Positions 5,638-9,104 of a stretch of DNA of 9,104 bases are shown here, piece after piece (position 1 is the first letter of the stretch; each line of letters starts with the position of its first letter). A program made the translations under genes and the position numbers. This DNA is from Selenomonadaceae bacterium. Its GTDB lineage: Bacteria > Bacillota > Negativicutes > Selenomonadales > Selenomonadaceae. Under the pieces are notes generated by a model. The model was not told the origin of the DNA, searched no databases, and worked only from the letters and a program-made list of their open reading frames with translations. Where the stretch lies: NCBI GenBank assembly GCA_017445435.1, contig JAFSUE010000100.1:1-9104 (forward strand). The letters are read 5' to 3'.

Positions 5638-5665
5638 ATTATACAGAGAATACTTAAAAAGTCAA
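5638..5665 (-). promoter_or_regulatory. Sigma-70-type promoter for the EIIA leader
   Basis: On the minus strand TTGACT (5665-5660) is separated by 16 bp from a perfect TATAAT (5643-5638). Transcription would start near 5631 and read the leader and the EIIA gene. It is the best consensus promoter I found in the window. Confidence 0.8.
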
Positions 5666-5689
5666 CATAAAAAGTTTTCAGTAACGGTT

Positions 5690-5699
5690 TCACCTCCTT
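5690..5699 (-). other. Orphan consensus Shine-Dalgarno AAGGAGGTGA
   Basis: The minus strand carries a 10-base perfect complement of the 16S rRNA 3' end, upstream of the promoter. No plausible start codon follows at proper spacing: the nearest ATG (5668-5666) is about 20 bases away and opens only four codons. It may be the ribosome site of a lost gene, for example of the decayed transposon. Confidence 0.5.
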
Positions 5700-5851
5700 T
5701 TTAAAATTTTTATTGTTTTATAATTTTTTGTAAACTATATTTAATCGTTGAGAAACCTCCCAAAATATTCAGAAATTTTTTCAACTTTCAATTTAAATTC
5801 GTCAAGCTAATAATTTATCCTGCCGCTTAAATTATTTGCGCCAAAATTTTT
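5700..5851. other. AT-rich non-coding gap downstream of proS
   Basis: No gene is seen here. The only structure is a perfect 9-bp stem AATAATTTA/TAAATTATT (5809-5817 with 5828-5836) around a 10-base G/C-richer loop. It lies 15-45 bases past the proS stop but lacks a following T run, so it is at best a weak terminator or a 3'-end stabilising hairpin for proS mRNA. Confidence 0.5.
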
Positions 5852-7564
5852 TTACAATTTCTCCAAAAGTTTGCTAATCTCATCAACACAATCTGCGCGG
5901 GGGAAGTTGAAAATTTCGCCGCTCTTACGAACTTTAACTTCAACAGAATTATTTTCCACCGTCTTGGGACTGACCGTCACGCGAATAGGATAGCCGATTA
6001 AGTCGCAGTCTTTGAACTTGACGCCAGCGCGTTCCTTCCTATCGTCAAGCAGTACGTCGACACCTAAATTTTTTAACTCACTGTAAAGTTTTTCAGCGTA
6101 TTCCAACTGCGCGGAGTCTTTCACGTTGACGACGGCTATAACGACTTCAAACGGCGCAATGGCTCGCGTCCAAATAATTCCGTCTTTATCGTTATTCTGC
6201 TCAATCGCCGCCGCCATTGTACGACCAACGCCAATTCCATAACAGCCCATTTCAAAAAATTTTTCCTTCCCATTTTCATCAAGGAAAGTTACGTTAAGCG
6301 CCTTACTGTATTTATTGCCGAGCGTGAAGACTTGCCCGACTTCAATTCCGCGCGTCATCTTCAAACTTTTTCCGCAATGTGGGCAAGGATCGCCAGCTTT
6401 CACCATACGAATATCCGCCACGATAATTTTTTCTGCGTCGAAGTCACGTTTAGGATTGACGTTGATAAAATGCGCGTCGACTTCATTAGCGCCAGCAACA
6501 GCATTGTACATTTCCATAACCGTCGCGTCGACAATTATAGTTGCGCCGTCTTTCAAGCCGATAGGTGACATAAAGCCAGCACTGCCGCCGACTGCGTTAA
6601 TTGCCGATTCTTCCGCCATATGAAGATGTAAAGCGTTGGAGACGTTCAAAACTTTAATTTCATTGACTTCGTGGTCGCCGCGTACAAAGACAAGAATCAA
6701 TCTGCCGTCGTCATCTTGGAAGGCAACGGCTTTAATCGTCTTTTCAATCGGCACGTTGAGAAAATTTTTTACAAGCTCAATCGTATGACAATTTGGCGTA
6801 GAAACTTTTTCAAGCGGTTTAAGTTCCTCAACAGCCGCGCAGATAACTTTCAATTCGGCTTTTTCATCACTTGCCGCGTAGTCGCAATTTTCACAGTAAG
6901 CAATGGAAGATTCGCCGCTTGGGGCAAGTACAGTAAATTCGTGGGAATGACCGCCACCAATCGCGCCGTTATCAGCCTCAACTGCGCGGAACTTCAAGCC
7001 GCAACGCGTGAAAATTCTGCTGTAGGCGTCGTACATTTTGTCGTAGGAAATGTTCATGCCGTCAACGTCTTTGTCAAAGGAATATAAATCTTTCATGACA
7101 AATTCACGGCTACGCATAAGTCCGAAACGTGGGCGAATTTCATCGCGATATTTATTTTGTATTTGGTAGAGCATAAGCGGCAGTTGCTTATAGGAATTGA
7201 CTTCGCCGCGAATAAGTGACGTTACCATTTCTTCATGAGTTGGACCTAAGCAAAATTCCCTGCCGTGACGGTCTTTCAATCTCATCATTTCATCGCCGTA
7301 TACTGCCCAACGCCCTGACTCTTTCCAAATTTCAGCAGGTTGAGTTATCGGCATCATTACTTCTTGCCCGCCTTTAGCGTCCATTTCTTCACGAATTATT
7401 TGTGAAATTTTTTTCATGACGCGCCAGCCCAGCGGCAAGTATGAATACATTCCGCCAGCAGATTTTCTGATTAAACCTGCGCGGAGCATAAGTTTATGGC
7501 TTGTCAATTCAGCTTCGGCAGGTACTTCGCGAAGTGTCGGCGCGTAAAGTTCAGTTGCTTTCAT
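5852..7564 (-). CDS. proS: Prolyl-tRNA synthetase (bacterial type with editing domain)
   Basis: Charges tRNA-Pro with proline in the cytoplasm. The 570-residue length is normal for bacterial ProRS. In order: the class II catalytic start with 'GGMYSYLPLGWRVMKKI' (~37-53), 'CLGPTHEE' (105-112), motif 2 'RPRFGLMRSREFVMKD' (~144-159), an inserted YbaK-type editing domain (~240-385) that clears Ala-tRNA-Pro, motif 3 'GCYGIGVGRTMAAAIEQ' (~440-456), and a C-terminal anticodon-binding domain (~470-570). Two CxxC pairs (C224/C227 and C394/C397) flank the editing insert. ATG 7564 has GAGGT a few bases upstream. The gene lies 58 bp after leuD on the same strand and is probably co-transcribed. No T-box fits in that gap. 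Confidence 0.98.
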   Translation of the reverse strand: MKATELYAPTLREVPAEAELTSHKLMLRAGLIRKSAGGMYSYLPLGWRVMKKISQIIREEMDAKGGQEVMMPITQPAEIWKESGRWAVYGDEMMRLKDRHGREFCLGPTHEEMVTSLIRGEVNSYKQLPLMLYQIQNKYRDEIRPRFGLMRSREFVMKDLYSFDKDVDGMNISYDKMYDAYSRIFTRCGLKFRAVEADNGAIGGGHSHEFTVLAPSGESSIAYCENCDYAASDEKAELKVICAAVEELKPLEKVSTPNCHTIELVKNFLNVPIEKTIKAVAFQDDDGRLILVFVRGDHEVNEIKVLNVSNALHLHMAEESAINAVGGSAGFMSPIGLKDGATIIVDATVMEMYNAVAGANEVDAHFINVNPKRDFDAEKIIVADIRMVKAGDPCPHCGKSLKMTRGIEVGQVFTLGNKYSKALNVTFLDENGKEKFFEMGCYGIGVGRTMAAAIEQNNDKDGIIWTRAIAPFEVVIAVVNVKDSAQLEYAEKLYSELKNLGVDVLLDDRKERAGVKFKDCDLIGYPIRVTVSPKTVENNSVEVKVRKSGEIFNFPRADCVDEISKLLEKL

Positions 7565-7622
7565 TAAATTACCTCAAATTTTTATTAAATTAAAGTTTTG
7601 TATTTTTTAGTGAACTACTTTA

Positions 7623-8123
7623 TTAACAATCTAACTTTCCATGTTCTTTGATATAGTTTACTAAGCCGCCAGCGTTAGCAATTCCCTGTACGAAAGGCGG
7701 CAATGGGTGAGCGTGGAAAATGTCGCCAGTCGTCAAATTTTCAATCGTGCCGTTATCAGTATCGACGCGCAAAACGTCATTAGCAGAAATTTTTTCTACG
7801 GCGTCGCCAATTTCTAACAGCGGCAGACCGATATTAATTCCGTTGCGATAAAAAATTCTTGCAAAGCTAGCCGCCACGACAATTTTAATTCCCGACGCTT
7901 TAATTGCTACTGGCGCATGTTCACGGCTTGAACCGCAACCAAAATTTTTTCCGCCAACCATAATTTCGCCGTCTTTAACCTGCGCGGCAAAATTTTTGTC
8001 AATATCTTCCATACAATGTTTAGCAAGTTCCGCAGGCTCGAACGTGTTCAAATATCTTGCGGGGATTATAACGTCCGTATCGATATTGTCGCCGTAACGC
8101 CAAACTTTTCCTTTAACTTTCAT
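7623..8123 (-). CDS. leuD: 3-isopropylmalate dehydratase small subunit
   Basis: The 166-residue protein is the swivel domain that completes the LeuCD isomerase, converting 2- to 3-isopropylmalate in leucine biosynthesis. 'YGDNIDTDVIIPARYLN' (10-26) and the substrate-loop motif 'GCGSSREHAP' (62-71) are diagnostic, and 'ASFARIFYRNGINIGLPLLE' follows. The short form is the LeuD type 2 of Firmicutes and archaea; homoaconitase or dimethylmalate dehydratase small subunits have similar sequence, so substrate is inferred. ATG 8123 has AAAGGA eight bases upstream. The partner leuC is not next to it: upstream lies a hairpin block and a nitroreductase, downstream proS. leuC may be elsewhere in the genome. 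Confidence 0.92.
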   Translation of the reverse strand: MKVKGKVWRYGDNIDTDVIIPARYLNTFEPAELAKHCMEDIDKNFAAQVKDGEIMVGGKNFGCGSSREHAPVAIKASGIKIVVAASFARIFYRNGINIGLPLLEIGDAVEKISANDVLRVDTDNGTIENLTTGDIFHAHPLPPFVQGIANAGGLVNYIKEHGKLDC

Positions 8124-8165
8124 TTATACGTTCCTTTCGTCTTAAAGTCAACGTCAAACAATATA

Positions 8166-8187
8166 GGGCGCCCAAGGATGGGCGCCC
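8166..8187. repeat. GC palindromic hairpin GGGCGCCC-N6-GGGCGCCC
   Basis: Two copies of the self-complementary octamer GGGCGCCC flank the loop AAGGAT, forming a perfect 8-bp GC stem on either strand. It abuts the terminator-like hairpin that follows and lies in the leader region of leuD on the minus strand. Confidence 0.85.
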
Positions 8188-8230
8188 GCCCGCACTTGTC
8201 ACAGGACGTGACAAAGCGGGCTGTTTTTTT
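8188..8230 (+). terminator. Strong intrinsic-terminator-like hairpin, + strand orientation
   Basis: The stem GCCCGC/GCGGGC (8188-8193 with 8216-8221) extends through TTGTCAC/GTGACAA (8196-8202 with 8208-8214) around the loop AGGAC, and is followed by TG and seven T (8224-8230). The T run points to termination of + strand transcripts, yet no + strand gene lies upstream nearby. On the minus strand it lies in the nitroreductase-leuD gap without a T run. Confidence 0.75.
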
Positions 8231-8238
8231 CTTTGCCA

Positions 8239-8271
8239 GGCGTTTCTTTTTTTTCCAAAAAAAGAAATGCC
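8239..8271. repeat. T/A-rich hairpin after the nitroreductase gene
   Basis: GGCGTTTCTTTTTTT pairs with AAAAAAAGAAATGCC across a very short loop (one G-T position), giving about 15 bp of stem. It lies about 20 bases beyond the nitroreductase stop and may act as its 3' end or terminator. Confidence 0.7.
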
Positions 8272-8289
8272 GTAATAATTTAAATTAAA

Positions 8290-8886
8290 TCAGCGAAAAA
8301 CTTTAACGCGCTCTTTGACGGGCAATTTGACGATAGCGTCAGCCGGTTTCTCAATTCCTCCGAAAACCATCTGCGCGACGAGTTTCCAGCTGGCGGGCAC
8401 GTCAAAAACTTTTGCAATTTCGGCGTCGATAAGCGGATTGTAATGCTGAATGTTGACGCCGAGCCCCAAATCTTCAAGCGCCGTCCAAATCGCGAATTGG
8501 AGCATACCGTTAGCCTGCGCCGCCCAGACAGGGAAATTTTCGGCGTAAGTCGGGAATTTTTCCTGCATCGCCTTGACGGTATCAGTTTCCTCAAAATAAA
8601 GAATCGTGCCGTAGCCAGCCGCGAAGCCGTTAATTTTCGCCTCGGTGCCGGAAAATTTATCAGCGGGAACAATTTTTTTGAGCGCGGCTTTGGTAATTTC
8701 CCAAACGTTTTCGTGGTGCTCGCCCATTGTGACGATAACGCGCGCCGACTGAATGTTGAACGGCGACGGAACTTCCTTAGTCAGGCGTTCGACGGCGGCG
8801 ATAATTTCAGTTTCAAGCACGGGAATATTTTTACCCAGCGCGTAAATCGAGCGGCGGTTAATGACAGCCTCAGTAAAATTTCTCAT
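8290..8886 (-). CDS. Nitroreductase family protein, Frm2/Hbn1-like
   Basis: FMN-dependent oxidoreductase of the nitroreductase superfamily, 198 residues, about the normal length. 'FTEAVINRRSIYALGKNIPV' (4-23) is the N-terminal FMN-phosphate-binding motif with paired arginines, 'PSPFNIQSARVIV' (40-52) matches the S.FN.Q..R flavin/substrate segment of the Frm2-like subgroup, and 'ALEDLGLGVNIQHYNP' (136-151) with 'WKLVAQMVFG' (167-176) form the rest of the flavin site. Family members reduce nitroaromatics or quinones with NAD(P)H, and the physiological substrate here is unknown. ATG 8886 is preceded by AAGGAG. It starts 12 bp after the CoA-transferase stop, so the two likely form one transcript. 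Confidence 0.92.
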   Translation of the reverse strand: MRNFTEAVINRRSIYALGKNIPVLETEIIAAVERLTKEVPSPFNIQSARVIVTMGEHHENVWEITKAALKKIVPADKFSGTEAKINGFAAGYGTILYFEETDTVKAMQEKFPTYAENFPVWAAQANGMLQFAIWTALEDLGLGVNIQHYNPLIDAEIAKVFDVPASWKLVAQMVFGGIEKPADAIVKLPVKERVKVFR

Positions 8887-8898
8887 AACAAATTCTCC

Positions 8899-9104
8899 TT
8901 ACTTGTGCATATCGCCGGTCTGCAAAAAGCGCGAATGGAAACTCAGCGCCTCGTCAATCAAATGCGGCGTGTTATTTTTCTTAGTAGCCTCAAGCGCGCG
9001 GTTATAATAATCCAGCAGAATCGGGCGATAATCTGGGTGAGCGCACTTGTTGATAATTTCCAGCGCACGGCTGCGAGGCTCAAGCCCGCGCAAATCCGCA
9101 ATGC
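8899..9104 (-). CDS. Acetyl-CoA hydrolase / CoA-transferase family protein, C-terminal end (partial)
   Basis: The frame is open to the window edge, so the gene begins outside. Reading in from the edge gives 'IADLRGLEPRSRALEIINKCAHPDYRPILLDYYNRA', which matches the C-terminal signature of family I CoA-transferases and acetyl-CoA hydrolases (..ADLRGLSPRERA..II..CAHPDYR..L). It then ends 'EALSFHSRFLQTGDMHK'. Such enzymes (Cat1, propionyl-CoA:succinate or butyryl-CoA:acetate transferases) move CoA between acids in fermentation; which acid pair is used cannot be told from this fragment. The internal Met codon near 9093 is not a real start, because conserved sequence continues upstream of it. Confidence 0.88.
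   Translation of the reverse strand, partial: IADLRGLEPRSRALEIINKCAHPDYRPILLDYYNRALEATKKNNTPHLIDEALSFHSRFLQTGDMHK

Larger units (their letters stand above)
5469..5687. repeat. 16-bp inverted repeat bracketing the leader block
   Basis: CCGTTACTGAGAACTT (+ strand 5469-5484) recurs as CCGTTACTGAAAACTT on the - strand (5687-5672), 15 of 16 identical, about 190 bp apart. It encloses the promoter, the omega-RNA-like segment and part of the EIIA ribosome region. It could be ends of a small non-autonomous element, paired operators, or an RNA stem in read-through transcripts. No flanking target duplication was seen. Confidence 0.75.

Noticed and set aside
5640..5700. Fragment of 16S rRNA 3' end suggested by TCACCTCCTT on the + strand
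   Set aside because: Only the ten anti-Shine-Dalgarno bases match; the upstream bases do not resemble 16S rRNA.
5700..5760. Second promoter (TTTACA ... TATAAA) downstream of proS on the minus strand
   Set aside because: The spacing between the two hexamers is far too short for a sigma-70 promoter in this AT-rich stretch.
6315..7087. Plus-strand ORFs opposite proS
   Set aside because: Antisense shadows of the strongly conserved proS reading frame with no recognisable domains or ribosome sites.
7565..7622. T-box leader upstream of proS
   Set aside because: The gap is only 58 bp and shows no T-box sequence or terminator hairpin.
8123..8151. TTGACT-17-TATAAA promoter-like pair upstream of leuD (minus strand)
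   Set aside because: The -10 element overlaps the leuD ATG, so transcripts would begin inside the gene; likely chance.
8280..8672. 130-residue minus-strand ORF
   Set aside because: Out-of-frame shadow of the nitroreductase gene, with serine/arginine-rich composition and no family features.

Overview
The window looks like the chromosome of a low-to-moderate-GC Bacillota (Firmicutes). A flagellated anaerobe of the Negativicutes (Selenomonas-like) is my best guess. The reasons are the Bacillus/Clostridium-type gene order cheY-fliO-fliP-fliQ-fliR-flhB, a FlhB with the Clostridia-type 'FDLQxFA.G.KTE' start region, and a family I CoA-transferase typical of acid-producing fermenters. The taxonomic call is inference; there is no rRNA in the window.

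Left half (1-4927, + strand): the 3' part of a chemotaxis and flagellar export operon. It encodes the response regulator CheY and then the export-gate membrane proteins FliO, FliP, FliQ, FliR and FlhB, closed by a bidirectional terminator. FliP, FliQ and FliR build the export-gate core, FlhB is the substrate-specificity switch, and FliO assists FliP assembly. The operon is interrupted between fliP and fliQ by an FkbM-family SAM-dependent methyltransferase gene with the strongest Shine-Dalgarno sequence in the window. Its reading frame is broken exactly at a run of eight G. One extra G (or two fewer) would restore a 238 (or 237)-residue enzyme. This has the structure of a phase-variable contingency gene, possibly for flagellin or surface-glycan methylation.

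Middle (4928-5851, - strand): an isolated PTS glucitol/sorbitol-type EIIA protein with an extra C-terminal segment. It is preceded by an unusual leader of about 170 nt with its own consensus promoter. The leader contains what I read as the decayed 3' end of an IS200/IS605-family tnpB gene (ACG...LKQE C-terminal signature, one internal stop), which is the part that normally encodes the omega RNA. A 16-bp inverted repeat brackets the block. The 5' part of the leader can pair with the ribosome-binding region of the EIIA gene, so a switch-like role is possible.

Right half (5852-9104, - strand): housekeeping and metabolic genes. These are prolyl-tRNA synthetase (proS), the isopropylmalate dehydratase small subunit (leuD, without leuC), a three-hairpin intergenic block, a Frm2-like nitroreductase, and the C-terminal end of an acetyl-CoA hydrolase/CoA-transferase cut by the window edge.
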